Program-made: the position numbers and the translations under genes
The notes under the pieces: generated by a model
Seen by the model: the letters and a program-made list of their open reading frames with translations, nothing else
What the model was told of the DNA's origin: nothing
Database searches by the model: none
Shown here: in pieces, positions 45,187 to 56,288 of the stretch
Layout: each line of letters begins with the position of its first letter
How positions within the stretch are numbered: position 1 is the first letter of the stretch
NCBI GenBank assembly: GCA_016647705.1
Contig: CM028328.1
Location: 48,850,647-48,914,646, forward strand
Direction: 5' to 3'
Origin: Eucommia ulmoides
Taxonomy: Eukaryota; Streptophyta; Magnoliopsida; Garryales; Eucommiaceae
DNA: 64,000 nucleotides

Positions 45187-46290
45187 ATAAATTAACTAGG
45201 TAGATATAGAAATATGTTAAATATGTGAGATATGATCAAATTAGATACCAAATATGAATGGATCTCACCCAAAGGGATAGTAGTAAGAGTTACTTATCCT
45301 CGAAGGTTCAATAGGAAAATATGTTAAAAATGTGAGGCCCGGTGACAATGTTGGGATTATTCAATTCCTCACTAGGGACAATTAGAATGTACTTCTTTCT
45401 CTAAAGGAATGTGAGATTAAAAAATTTAGTAGGAGTACGTTCAGATTCACAAAATACCTTTGATCTAAATTAAATGTATAATACATTTTCTAGTCATTTT
45501 TTCGTTGGTTATACTTCTTCACATAGATATTTGAACTAAACTACTTATTAATGGTCTATGAAAAGTTACTTAACTAGGACCTTGTTCTCGGATTAATTTT
45601 GGAAATTAAATTTCGCTTTAACTTCTGAAAGATTGGACTAAGTTTTGAATGATCCAATTGTCGTATGAAACAAACACTGAATAGAAATATGTTACTATTT
45701 GATAGCAACTGAACGTTTAAAATTAGGCTTGATGTTATTAGATAAGAACAACCGACGACTTCTAGATAACCAGAAGATCTTGAAAAAATCGAAGTGATCG
45801 TTACTTGTTTGGAATGAGATTTCTTTCTCCAAGAAGAAGTAAGAGAAGAAAGTGTTCTTCTCAAGAGTTGAAAGGTTATTAGATCAATAAAAGAAAGAAA
45901 GAAATAAGGGAAAGGGAAGTTCTTTTACTACATAAAAATTGAACATTGGAAATGAAACTTTAGAAGTACCCAGTTTCCAAGGACATACTTTTTGAATGAA
46001 TGTTACAAAGTATAAATGATCAAGAAATAAACCTAAAGTGTGCTCGATATTGCAGTGTATGGGGATGTTTTTCATCTTTCACAACCCTTACTCTAGCTTA
46101 GGATTGGTGTTCCTTTTAAGATGCAATTTTGAATACTTAGAGAAATCTAAAAAATTCAAAATTAAAATGGAAAAATAAATCGAGAAGGATTAAACCTCTT
46201 TGATTAGATCGAGAAGACAAATATTTATCCATTTATCATCATTTAAGGATCACCATATACTTTTCAGCAGGCTCCTAGTGATAAATCATA
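45187..46290. other. AT-rich stretch without recognised gene
   Basis: Minus-strand frames of 60-100 codons occur (45574-45864, 45884-46075) but none matches a known family. It lies between truncated unit C and copia element 3, so it may hold the degraded 5' part of that copia element. A purine-rich stretch (AAGAAAGAAAGAAATAAGGG) lies at about 45890. Confidence 0.4.
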
Positions 46291-46798
46291 ATTGGGCGAT
46301 AAAAGAAGAATATTGGACCCTATTAAGATATGGTTAGATCGATAATCAGTCACATTGATTCTTACATTTTTGAAAACGCTCTCTTCGAATGTAGAGTACT
46401 TAATAATGTTTCTTCTAATTCTATACCAGATAACTGTATGGGATATAGTGTAAGCAGAAGCAAAGTCTCAAGTTGTTGAGATTTGGATGGTTAAACTCAT
46501 TAATGACAAGTTGGAATCGAGAACTCACAATTGTAGGTTTAGAATGTATCTATGGAAACTATGGTACACCACTTTTATCATTCAAATAAACAAAAATTGT
46601 TTATGGGAATTCTATATTCTAGGGAAATGGTTTCTCAAAGTATTTGGTATTAATGAAACATAAAAAATGGACGATCTGTTGGACACCATACAAATCAATG
46701 ATAGAGTTTCTCAGGAATCTTTTATAGTAAATACACCTAGTACACAAATTCTTCGTATGGATGGGTAGGACATATATGTCATTTGATAGATGTATTAG
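46291..46798 (+). pseudogene. copia element 3: integrase end and linker (left part)
   Basis: Weak but ordered copia signals: 'MGYSVSRSKV' near 46440 for the W-G-C block and, in another frame, 'AEAKSQVVEIW' and 'DKLESRTHNCRFRMYL' near 46455-46550 for the K-L-D-S-R-T...Y block after the integrase core. The linker runs to 46798 and is cut by the Athila element. The RT resumes at 59571 after the second ATTAG. Many stops. Confidence 0.6.
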
Positions 46799-46994
46799 TG
46801 ATAGGTGTAAAATACCTATCTAATTCTAAACCGAATTTGCCAATTTTCGAGTATTTTATTAGAGTTTGAATACCTTTTTAGCTATTTTTATTAGTCAGGA
46901 GAAGGGACGTAAACAATCGGCAAACCAAGCAAAATGGTGGAGAAAATGGTAGCCAAAAAGATGAAAAATTGAGGTTTCAAAGAATAGCGCAATT

Positions 46995-47381
46995 CCGCCT
47001 AGGCAAAGTATCCAACGCCTAGGCGGAAATTCATCAAAAAGTTGCAAATGCTGAAGAGTTGAAATCTGCCTAGGCAAAGTTTCCACCGCCTAGGCGGAAA
47101 TCCGTCAGAAGGTTGCAAGGGCTGAAGTATCGAAATCCGCCTAGACGAAGTTTCCACCGCTTAGGAAGAAATCCATCAGAACGCTGGAAGTGCTGAACTG
47201 CTGGAAGAGCTGCACTGCTGTAAATCCGCCTAGGCGAAGTAGCTACTGCCTAGGCAAAAATCCGTCAGAAAGAAAGGGGCCCAAGAAGTTAGTCATCTGC
47301 CAAGGCGAATAAACCATCGCCTAGGCAGAATTCTAACCGACTTAAACTCCGCCTAGGCAAAGATTCTACCGCTTAGGCGGA
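46995..47381. repeat. CCGCCTAGGCGG dyad array, 5' LTR
   Basis: About twelve sites related to CCGCCTAGGCGG, mostly paired: one ending GGCGAAG or GGCAAAG, then about 10 bases (TTTCCAC), then CCGCCTAGGCGG, then about 25-45 bases to the next pair. Several sites read GGCAAAG where the 3' LTR has GGCGAAG, a CG to CA change expected after cytosine methylation. The core CCTAGG is conserved in most copies. Confidence 0.95.
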
Positions 47382-47433
47382 ATTCGCAGAACAGCCCAAA
47401 ATATCTGTTTAGATATTTTTGAACCCCTAGGCC

Positions 47434-47441
47434 TATATATA
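47434..47441 (+). promoter_or_regulatory. Athila LTR TATA box
   Basis: TATATATA, followed by ACCCCTTTCCCACG, is the only strong TATA box after the dyad array. The same box is at 58636-58643 in the 3' LTR. It would start RNA some 30 bases downstream and define the U3/R border near 47470. Inferred from sequence only. Confidence 0.7.
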
Positions 47442-48366
47442 CCCCTTTCCCACGTCTGAAACAAGGAGTTGAAGAACCCTAACCCTAGTAGAAAGCTCTT
47501 AAGTTATATTTTGAAGATCAAAAAAGAGGTTCATCATTCGGACAAAGGAGGATCACTTGTGGATCGATCATTAGCGACAGTGAACCGTACTTCCAGATTT
47601 GATCATTTCTCTCTTGTTTTTATCTTTGTAATCACTTTCTCATATCTAAGAATGTTGAATCCCTCTTATTTTGTATTGTATATGTCTAAGATCTTATAGT
47701 ACTAGTTAAATGTTACTTAGGTGTAGTTGAAATCATGTAATTGTTAAGTTGAATGAATTAGTGTTACTTTAATGTGTTGTTTGTCTAAATCCCATTGTGT
47801 TTACCATTTTTCTTGATATTATGCTTGTATTTATAAACTGAGAATACGGGGTTTGACACTCGGGAGAGGTAACCCTGGATTCGGATTAGGGTAAATACAA
47901 CGTGACGTTCTAACGACCCGGGAGTGCGTTAGAACGTATGCAATCCATGACGTTGGCTAAAGACTCACGCGACCTAGGGTCGTTAAGGCATTGAAGGGGG
48001 AGAGATAGCGGAGGAGTTATTGATACAGAGATTGTCAGAATAGATAGAAAACCATTATAGCTAACTTAATAACTTCGATTATGCATTATGTGAAAGAAAT
48101 CAATACCTAAGTAATTAGTATAATTAGAACTAACTTCATAGTTGTCGTTTATCTTAGTATATTAAATAGAAAACAAACAAAATTTGATTAGTCGAGATAA
48201 TATGAAACTATCTAAATCGCAATACTCAATCGAATTACCTGCCAGTCCCAGTGGAACGATATCCGATCTTACAAGATACATTATATTAAAACTAGACCTC
48301 GTACACTTGCGAGTAGTCCAATTACCGCGAGGAGGATGGTTGTGAATCCTCGCGCGTACAAGTTTT

Positions 48367-48384
48367 TGGCGCCGTTGCCGGGGA
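48367..48384 (+). promoter_or_regulatory. Athila primer-binding site (Asp-tRNA type)
   Basis: TGGCGCCGTTGCCGGGGA, six bases after the LTR end, is the primer-binding site usual for Athila elements, which is complementary to the 3' end of tRNA-Asp. It appears undamaged and supports the LTR boundary. Confidence 0.93.
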
Positions 48385-48516
48385 ACGGCAATGTGTTTTT
48401 CAATTAAGTTGATATTGTGATCCAGTAGTTGAGTGTTAATCACGATAATTCTTTTGCTTTTAAATTTTATTCAATTCATTTATTTATTTGATTTATCTAT
48501 TGAATTTGAGCATTGC

Positions 48517-50310
48517 ATGCGGCGTAGTCAACATATTGCTAAACAGAAAGAGGAAAAAGCTACCGCTATGGCCGGAGGACGTGAAAATGTTCGACAACCA
48601 CCAGAGCCGCAAGCACTTCAGCCTCTGGAGCAGGAGAGGCCACAACGAGTCCTCAGGGACTATTATCGGCCACTCATGTAGGATAACTATTTAGGGATCC
48701 GGAGGCAGCCAATCCCGGCGAATAACTTCGAATTGAAGCCCACACTAATCAATATGGTTCGGCAAAACCAGTATGGCGGAAACCTTCACGAAGACCCTAA
48801 AGTCCACTTAGCAACCTTTCTCAAGATCTGTGACACTGTCAAGATTAATGGAGTTGTCGAAGATGTTATAAGGTTGAGATTATTTTCGTTCTCCTTACGA
48901 GATAGAGCAAGGGATTTGTTTCAGTCGATTCAACCGGGGAGCATTAATACTTGGGAGAACCTTACACAAAGGTTCCTCACTAAGTTCTTTCCACTTTCAA
49001 AGACTTCTCAACTCCGAGGCGAGATTGCGCAGTTTCGCCAGAGAGATTTTGAGCAGTTATTTGAGGCATGGGAGAGATTCAAGGACTTATTGAGAAGGTG
49101 CCCCCAACACGGATATCAAGATTGGTTTCAAACCCAATTATTTTATAACGGGTTGGATGGCCAGACTAGAACAATAGTCGATGCAGCCTCAGGGGGATCG
49201 TTGTTGTCCAAAACCCCTACCGAAGCAAATGCATTATTGGAAGAAATGTCGGCTAATAATTATCAATGGCCGAATGAGAGGAACACAGGAAGACGGTTCG
49301 CTTCTATCCAAGAATCTGACCATATTGCAACGTTATCGACCCAAGTGTCCAAGCTCTCAGATCAATTGGTCGTCATGTCTACAAAAAGAGCTTTGTCGAG
49401 TCAAGGGGAGGAGATAGCAGCAAGTTGTTCTCAATCCGGATTGGATAACGAGTTCGAGGAATGCCATTTTTTAAACAACCGTGCCTACACTTTCAGGCTG
49501 GCTACCAACATTCCGACTCATTACAATCCTGGACTTCGTAATCATGAGAACTTCTCATAAGCGAATAATCAAAACGCTTTGCGGCAACCTTCGAGTCATG
49601 AAAATCAAGTTTCGGAATATCCTATGCAATCCAATCGTCTAATGCAACAACCACCAATGCACAATCTGAAGTCAAATTTGGATGAGGTTTTGGGTTCATT
49701 GATGAAGGAGACGCAGAGTATGATGCGTGAGACGCATAATCGGTTGAACAAACATGAAACACGGCTGGACTCTATCGATACCACTTGTACAAACACTAAC
49801 GCCACGGTGAAGGCTTTAGAGACTCAAATCGCGCAGCTTGCTAGGGCCATTCAAGTGCAACAAAAAGGGAAGTTTCCAAGTAACACGGAAACCAACCCTC
49901 AGGAATACAAGGCGATTAAGTTGAGGAGCGAAAGAGACGTGGAAGTGAGAAGGCCTATGGAAACCGAGCCGAGAGTGAGTCGTGAGTTTCCGCATGATGA
50001 ACCAAAAACAAGTGCGGAGGAGAAAGTTAAAGCAAAAATCGATGAAGGAAAGGAGAAGTCGAGTGAAGACGTGAATGGGGATAATAACAAAGAGAAAGTC
50101 GAGGAGAGAAGAAAAGATAAAAGGGTGATACCGAGGCGAGTAACATTTTCAGAGAATCTACCGATTCTAACAACCCCATTGCCATATCCTCAAAGATTCC
50201 AAAAGAGGAAGTTGGATGCCCAATTTGAAAAATTTCTTGAAATCTTCAAGAAAATCCACATCAACATACGTTTTGCGGTTGCATTGGAACAAATGCCCAA
50301 CTATAGCTAG
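48517..50310 (+). pseudogene. gag: Athila gag
   Basis: Starts at ATG 48517 ('MRRSQHIAKQKEEKATAMAG'), 133 bases after the PBS. The retrotransposon gag domain occupies 48760-49180: 'LATFLKICDTVKINGVVEDV', 'LRDRARDLFQSIQPGSINTW' and 'FLTKFFPLSKTSQLRGEIAQ'. It continues through a linker, a coiled-coil-like segment (49710-49860, 'MRETHNRLNKHETRLDS') and a charged region. In-frame stops at 48679-48681, 49558-49560 and 50308-50310. No zinc knuckle is seen, as usual for Athila. It is in the same frame as protease, so gag and pol were probably one polyprotein. Confidence 0.93.
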
Positions 50311-51132
50311 TTCTTGAAGGACATCATGACAAAGAAGAGGAAGTTGGAGGATTACGAAATGGTGAAGCTAACTAAGGAGTGTGGTGCAATACTATAAAGA
50401 AAGTTACCTACCAAATTGAAGGATCCCGGTAGTTTCACAATTCCGTGTACTATCGGAAAATCTCATTTTGATAAGGCGCTTTGTGATCTTGGGGCAAGTA
50501 TTAATTTGATGCCTTCTTCCGTTTATCGGAAGTTAGGACTTGGAAGTGCAAAGCTGACAACGATCTCTCTTCAAATGGCGGATCGTTCATTAACCTATCC
50601 GAAAGGTATCATTGAGGATGTGCTAGTGAAGGTAGACAAATTCATATTTTTGGTGGATTTCGTTGTGCTTGAAATGGAAGAAGATAGAAAAATCTCGATC
50701 ATCCTGGGAAGACCATTCCTTGCAATGGGAAAGGCCTTGATTGATGTGCATAACAAAAATCTGACGTTAAGAGTCAATGATGAAGAGATAAGGTTCAACA
50801 TTTTTAAAACTATGAACTTTCTGGATGAACCTCTCAATTGCAATCGAGTTGACGTTGTGAACTCTTGCGTGAGGGAGTTCTTTCTTGCAACTATAGAGAT
50901 AGATTCATTAAAGCATACACTCACCAATTCCTTATCTATGGGGGATCTTAGTGAAGAAGGCTCTACCATGGAAATTGAGGTTGTGGACTATGTGCTGACT
51001 TTGGATGCTCAATCGAAAGACGTAAAAGATCCTATTCATGTGGCGAAGATTGAAGAAGTTGAAAACTACCCCGAGGAATCAAATCCGCCTCACGGTGGGT
51101 TATTACTCAAGCAATTACCGGAACACCTTTAG
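50311..51132 (+). pseudogene. Athila aspartic protease
   Basis: Same frame as gag. After a stop at 50395-50397 the region reads 'LKDPGSFTIPCTIGKSHFDK' and the active-site loop 'LGASINLMPSSVYRKLGLG', with the catalytic Asp at 50485-50487 kept. 'ISIILGRPFLAMGKALIDVH' (near 50695-50755) is the flap-end I-L-G-R-P-F-L block. The protein would cleave the polyprotein. The C-terminal 100 residues form the acidic spacer to RT and end in a stop at 51130-51132. Confidence 0.93.
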
Positions 51133-52256
51133 TATATCTTTTTGGGAGAGAATTTGACCAATCCGGTTATAATTTCATCAACTTTGACGGAAGAAGAGGA
51201 GAGTAAGTTGTTGAGAATCTTGAAAAGACACCGATCCGCTTTTGCTTGGTCTATTTCAGAATCAAAGGAATTAGCCCCTAGATTTATATGCATAAGATTT
51301 TGAAGGAGGATAAGTTCAAACCCTCCATTGAACATCAACGGCGGCTAAATCCGGCTATGAAGGAAGTGGTGAGAGCGGAGGTGTTGAAGCTCTTGAATGC
51401 AGGAATTATATACACTATATCCGATAGTGAGTGGGTTAGCCCGGTGCAAGTGGTGCCCAAGAAAGGAGGTATGATGGTGGTGAAGAATGATAAGGACGAC
51501 CTTATTCCTACACGGACCATCACGGGATGGCGTGTATGCATTGATTATAGAAGATTGAATAAGGCGATGAGGAAGGATCATTTTTCTCTTCCTTTCATTG
51601 ACCAAATGCTAGATCGATTAGCTGGATATGAGTACTATTGCTTTCTTGATGGCTATTCAGGTTACAATCAAATAGCCATTGCACCGGAGGACCAAGAGAA
51701 GACTACTTTCACATGCCCGTATGGAACGTTTGCTTATCGACGTATGTCGTTTGGCCTTTGCAATGCACCGGAAACTTTCCAACAGTGTATGATGGCAATA
51801 TTTTCTGATATGGTGGAGGAGAAAATGGAAATCTTCATGGATGACTTCTCAGTCTTTGGGTCGTCCTTTGATCACTGTCTCTACAATCTGGCGCTTGTTC
51901 TCAATCGATGTGAGAAGAAGAATTTGGTTATAAATTGGGAGAAGTGACACTTTATGGTTAAAGAGGGGATTGTCTTAGGTCATCGAGTCTCTTCGAAGGG
52001 GCTTGAGGTGGACCAAGCAAAGATTGAAACGATTGAGAAACTTCCGCCACCAATTAACGTGAAAGGAGTTCGAAGTTTCTTGGGGCATGCTGATTTTTAC
52101 CAGTGTTTTATCAAGGACTTCTCGAAGACAGTGAAGCCGTTATATCACCTTCTTGAGAAGGATACCTTATTTGAATTCAATGAGGCTTGCATGGAGGCTT
52201 TCAAGGCGATAAAGGAGAAGTTGATCACGGCTCCAATAATGGTCGCTACGGATTGA
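51133..52256 (+). pseudogene. Athila reverse transcriptase
   Basis: The upstream spacer continues in the gag frame to about 51287, then a frameshift (apparently a small deletion near 51285-51292) moves the reading to the next frame. RT blocks: 'ISDSEWVSPVQVVPKKGG', 'WRVCIDYRRLNKAMRKDHF', 'YYCFLDGYSGYNQIAIAPED', 'FAYRRMSFGLCNAPETFQQC' and the catalytic 'IFMDDFSVFG' (FMDD at 51834-51845), all intact. Stops at 51945-51947 and 52254-52256. After the first stop, 'GVRSFLGHADFYQCFIKDFS' is the connection domain. Confidence 0.95.
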
Positions 52257-52646
52257 GAAATGCCATTTGAGATAATGTGCGATGCGAGTGACTATGCCGT
52301 TGGTGCGGTGTTAGGCCAACGGAAGGAGAAGATCTTCCGCTCAATCTACTATGCAAGTAAGACATTGAAAGATGCCCAGGAGAATTACACCACGACTGAG
52401 AAAGAAATGCTAGTGGTGGTCTTTGCTTGTGATACGTTCCGGTCTTATATCATTGGGTCAAAAGTGATCGTCTACACAGATCACGCGGCTATCCGGTACT
52501 TATTTGCAAAGAAAGATGCCAAGCCGAGATTGATAAGGTGGATTCTTCTATTGCAAGAGTTTGATGCTGAAATAAGGGACAAAAAGGGGAGTGAGAACGT
52601 TGATGCCGACCATTTGTCGAGGTTGATTCAAAAAAGATGTTGGTGA
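52257..52646 (+). pseudogene. Athila RNase H
   Basis: '[20 protein letters not shown]' carries the first catalytic Asp, '[20 protein letters not shown]' the Glu, and '[20 protein letters not shown]' the second Asp. The domain removes RNA from the hybrid during reverse transcription. It ends '[13 protein letters not shown]'; the frame is then lost in a run of six A at 52630-52635 (one base extra), after which integrase is in the next frame. Confidence 0.95.
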
Positions 52647-53982
52647 GGAGTCTAGTAAAGTGTTACCTGATGAACAATTATTTTCAGTGGAAAATGCACT
52701 TCCGTGGTATGCGGACATTGTGAATTATCTTGCATGTAACATGTTACCACCTGAGTTGACGGGAGCCCAAAGGAAGAAATTTCTTTTTTATGCAAAGTAT
52801 TATCTATGGGACGAGCCATTGCTATTCAATAAATGTGTTGATCAGGTGATCCAGAGATGTGTTCCTGAGGAGGAAATGACTAGTATTCTCTACCATTGCC
52901 ATTCATCACCTTGTGGCGGCCATTTTGGTGCGACTCGCACAGCATCGAAAGTACTTCAATCAGGTTTTTACTGGCCTTCTTTGTTTAAAGATTCATATAC
53001 ATTTGTGAAAACCTGTGATAGATGTCAAAGTGTGGGTAACATATCGAGAAGGCATGAATTGCCACTTACGTCAATTCTTGAGCTTGAGTTATTTGATGTG
53101 TGGGGCGTAGATTTCATGGGGCCATTTTCGCCGTTATTTGGTAAGGCGTATATTCTGTTAGCGGTGGACTATGTGTCTAAATGGGTCGAGGCCGTAGCAA
53201 CACCTACCAATGATGCCAAAGTGGTTTTGAAGTTCCTGTAGCACAATGTCATGACACGGTTCGAGACACCTCGAGCCTTAATCAGTGATAAGGGAACACA
53301 CTTTTGTAACAAAATGCTGAACGCTTTGTTGGCAAAGTATAGGGTGAGACACAAGGTAGCACTACCATACCACCCACAGACAAATAGCCAAGTTGAAGTT
53401 TCAAACCGAGAAATCAAGCTAATTCTGGAGAAAACGGTTCATACTAATCGCAAGGATTGGGCGGTAAAGCTTGACGATGCTTTATGGGCTTATCGCACGG
53501 CTTTTAAGACACCGATCAGCATGTCGTCGTATCGATTGGTGTTTGGGAAAGCGTGTCATTTGTCCGTCGAATTGGAGCACCGTGCATTCTAGGCGATTAA
53601 GAAACTCAATTTTGACATAAAAGCTTCTGGTGCGCAACGTCTCCTCTAATTGAATGAAATAGAGGAATTCCGGCACAAGGCTTATGAAAATGCCAAGCTT
53701 TACAAAGATAAAACGAAGATGTGGCATGATAAAATGATAGTCCGGAGGGAGTTCAGTCCGGGCCAACAGGTTTTATTGTTTAACTCAAGACTGAGACTCT
53801 TTCCCGGAAAGTTGAAGTCCCGATGGTCTAGACCGTTCCGGATCAAGCATATTTATCCATTTGGTGCTATCGAGCTAGAAAGCGAAGACGGACGAACTTT
53901 CCGAGTCAACGGGGAGCGGATCAAGCACTACTTCAAAGATGAAGAGAGAGTTGTGGAGAACATCTCCCTCGTTGAAGGATAG
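52647..53982 (+). pseudogene. Athila integrase with C-terminal domain
   Basis: The zinc finger is complete: the His pair in '[20 protein letters not shown]' and the Cys pair in '[11 protein letters not shown]'. The core has the first Asp in '[16 protein letters not shown]', the second in '[15 protein letters not shown]' and the Glu in '[19 protein letters not shown]'. The tail 'KLKSRWSRPFRIKHIYPFGA' fits the GPF/Y module. It would insert the DNA and make the ATTAG duplication. Stops at 53239-53241, 53590-53592 and 53647-53649; the natural stop is at 53980-53982. No chromodomain follows. Confidence 0.95.
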
Positions 53983-55292
53983 AGCCGGAATTCATCAACA
54001 TCCATGCTAGGGACGTAAAACCAAGCAACATCTTTTGATATGTCATCAAGGGTAACGAATATTCCCAACTTTTATATAAATAACTTTTTGGAGATCGTAT
54101 TGATCTCGTAATACTATTTTTGTGGTGAATTGATGAGGCTAGACACTTAGGATTGATTTGCATGCTAAAACTCATTTGAGGAATGAAGAGGAAATAAGAG
54201 GTGTAGAGCAAAAATGTGAAAACCTGAAGGAATCCAGCTAAAGTCCACACTGGCGAAAATTCGCCTAGGCGGAAAAAACCACCGCCTAGGCGAAAATTGG
54301 ATAAAAAGGCTAAGGAAACATACAAGCGTAAATTCGCCTAGGCGGAAATAGGAAGCAAAAACCTGAAGTTATACACTGCCGTAACTTCGCCCAGGCGGTA
54401 AAACCACCGCCTAGGCGGAAAATTGAAGAAACTCTGAGCTCCTACACAGGTGTAAATTCGCTCAGGAGGAAAACTCACCGCCTAAGGGAATTTACAACGA
54501 AATCAGGGGTTTCACACTTGTGTAAACTCGCCCAGGCGAAAAAAACCCACCACCTAGGCGAATTAACACCAGAAGGTTTTTAAAAAAGAAAAGGGCGCTA
54601 CTTCGCCTAGGCGGAAAAACCACTGCCTAGGCGAATTCACGCGAGCTCTTTTTTAAAACGCACAGTCCTCTTCGCAAACGACATTTCCCTCCTAAAAATT
54701 TCAAGAAACCTCTCAACTTCACCATCCCAAATCTCTTCCTCCCGTTAAAGATTCATCCTATATTGCTAAAAACTTGGATTTTCACCAAGAATCTTCGTCC
54801 AAACGTGGAATTCCTCTTCCTATTCTCAAAAATTAGGGTTTGAACAGTGAAACAGTACGAGATGGCCATTCTCCAGTGATTTGATCAAAATTTTTCAACA
54901 AGTGTCAATGATTCTATTTTTCATTTAGTTGTTGAAATATTTGCTTCATTTGCTCATTTATTTCAAAAATCATTGGATTTGATTAGAACCCTAAACCCCT
55001 TTAAACCCCAAGTTGCAGTTTTCATGCTATTTCGGATTGAGGAATGATAAATGGTAAACCCTATCATGTTTTTGTATTGATTTACAATGTGAATCATTTA
55101 GTTTGCGCTACATTGCGACAAATATGTGATTTGGTTATGGTTGGTGGGATATCTTGTAAGATTTGTATTGTTTGGCTTTAGTTGGCATATGTTTGATAAA
55201 ATAGGGCACTGAGAGTTCGCTGACAAAGGTTTGAATTGTGTGTTCTATTGTTATTATTGTGGTTGGTATTGTGATTTTGATTTTCAGGGAAA
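53983..55292 (+). other. Athila spacer between pol and the second ORF
   Basis: Non-coding. It contains a dyad array (54262-54633) and then a sequence (54680-55290) ending in TTTTGATTTTCAG directly before the second ORF, which looks like a 3' splice site. Such spacers are usual in Athila elements with an env-position ORF. Confidence 0.7.
54262..54633. repeat. CCGCCTAGGCGG dyad array, internal
   Basis: Eleven sites of the form TCGCCTAGGCGG, CCGCCTAGGCGA or one-base variants, in close pairs separated by GAAAAAACCAC-like spacers of about 10 bases; pairs are about 45-60 bases apart. The same dyad as in the LTR arrays, but the spacers differ (AAAACCACC here, TTTCCACC in the LTR), so it is not a copied LTR piece. 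Confidence 0.93.
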
Positions 55293-56288
55293 ATGGCAAA
55301 GCGCCGTGCAGCCAAGCAACCACGAACAGACGAACCTCCGCTTGCTTTGGATTACAACTCCCTCAAATTTGTTTCAAAGCAGGCTGAGGACCGATATAAA
55401 GAGCATGAAAGTAAGCAGTCTGGCATCCGTCAGAGGGGGTTCGGACCTTTGAATGAACTCCCGGAAGAAATCAGGACTGTTATTCTACAAAGACAATGGG
55501 AACAGTTTTGTGCTCCACCCCCACTAGGGGAGTTGGCCCTTGTACGAGAATTCTATGCGAACATTACGAAGGCCACAGGATTTCAAACTAGGATCCGAAA
55601 CATTCCCGTTCTGTTCAGTACCGACCATTTCAATGAGTTGCTGGGATTGACGAGGCCTGAAGCCTCCAGAGATTTATCCGATACCGCCACACCGTCTATG
55701 AGTGCGGTGATTCAGACCCTGACGACGGGAAATGCCTAGTGGACAAACACATGGAAAGGTCAGGCAATCTTCAAGTCTCAGTTGAAAGAGGGGCGTCTGT
55801 CAACGTCGGCTAGCACATTTATTCTTCCATAATTTATACTTCCAGGACGAATAAGGGTGGCCTTCCTTTTTCCTCATTCCTCACCGTGCTCTTTCAATGA
55901 GCCGGAGTTTGTATCACATCCACAAGCCCCTTTTCACCTATAAAGCCACTGGATCTAGCAATGATTAACAAGGTATGGAAAGGCAGACTAGGTGAAGGAG
56001 AAAAGGGTCAGAAAGAGGAAGAAAATCGGCCCTTCGGAGCCACCGACGCCCTCAACCAGCCGTAGCCAACTCATCCAAATTTCACGAGACGTTCGTAGTC
56101 TCCAGTCCGATATGAGCCAACTTCAAGCTAATTTGGCTCGGATGGAGAACTACATGGATTCCTACATCCGGCAACAAGATCAAAACCAAAGAGTTATATT
56201 CGAACATCTCAGAATCGACATGGCGCGTTATACGCCGGTGCCGCCTTCTGAGACTGATGAGCCGCCACCACCATCTCCTCCACAATGA
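55293..56288 (+). pseudogene. Athila second ORF (env-position, plant-specific domain)
   Basis: ATG 55293 follows a likely splice acceptor by five bases. 'LKFVSKQAEDRYKEHESKQS', 'RGFGPLNELPEEIRTVILQR' and 'LALVREFYANITK' match the domain seen in the ORF after pol in Athila elements and in related plant transposon proteins. Stop at 55737-55739. Later sequence is broken, then the same frame (55992-56288) ends in a coiled coil 'RDVRSLQSDMSQLQANLARM' and a Pro-rich tail. No signal peptide or membrane helix seen, so a true envelope role is not supported. The function is unknown. Confidence 0.85.

Larger units (their letters stand above)
46799..48360 (+). repeat. Athila 5' LTR
   Basis: 1562 bp, TGATAGGTGTA ... 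GCGTACA. U3 contains a dyad array (46995-47381) and a TATA box (47434-47441). Compared by eye with the 3' LTR, the first 250 bases differ at roughly one in ten positions, while the last 700 differ at about one in forty. A frame at 47469-47699 is conserved in both LTRs but begins with TTG, so I do not call it a gene. Confidence 0.95.

Noticed and set aside
47476..47490. Telomere-like AACCCTAACCCTAG in the Athila LTR (also near 58680)
   Set aside because: Only two units, of the CCCTAA form and not the plant CCCTAAA repeat, at the usual start of an LTR leader; not a telomere or interstitial telomeric tract.
47469..47699. A 76-codon frame conserved in both Athila LTRs (also 58671-58904)
   Set aside because: It begins with TTG and not ATG, lies in the R/U5 leader, and conservation is explained by the two LTRs being copies of each other.
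48367..48384. GC-rich primer site considered as part of a tRNA gene
   Set aside because: It is only the 18-base complement of a tRNA 3' end next to an LTR; there is no tRNA cloverleaf.
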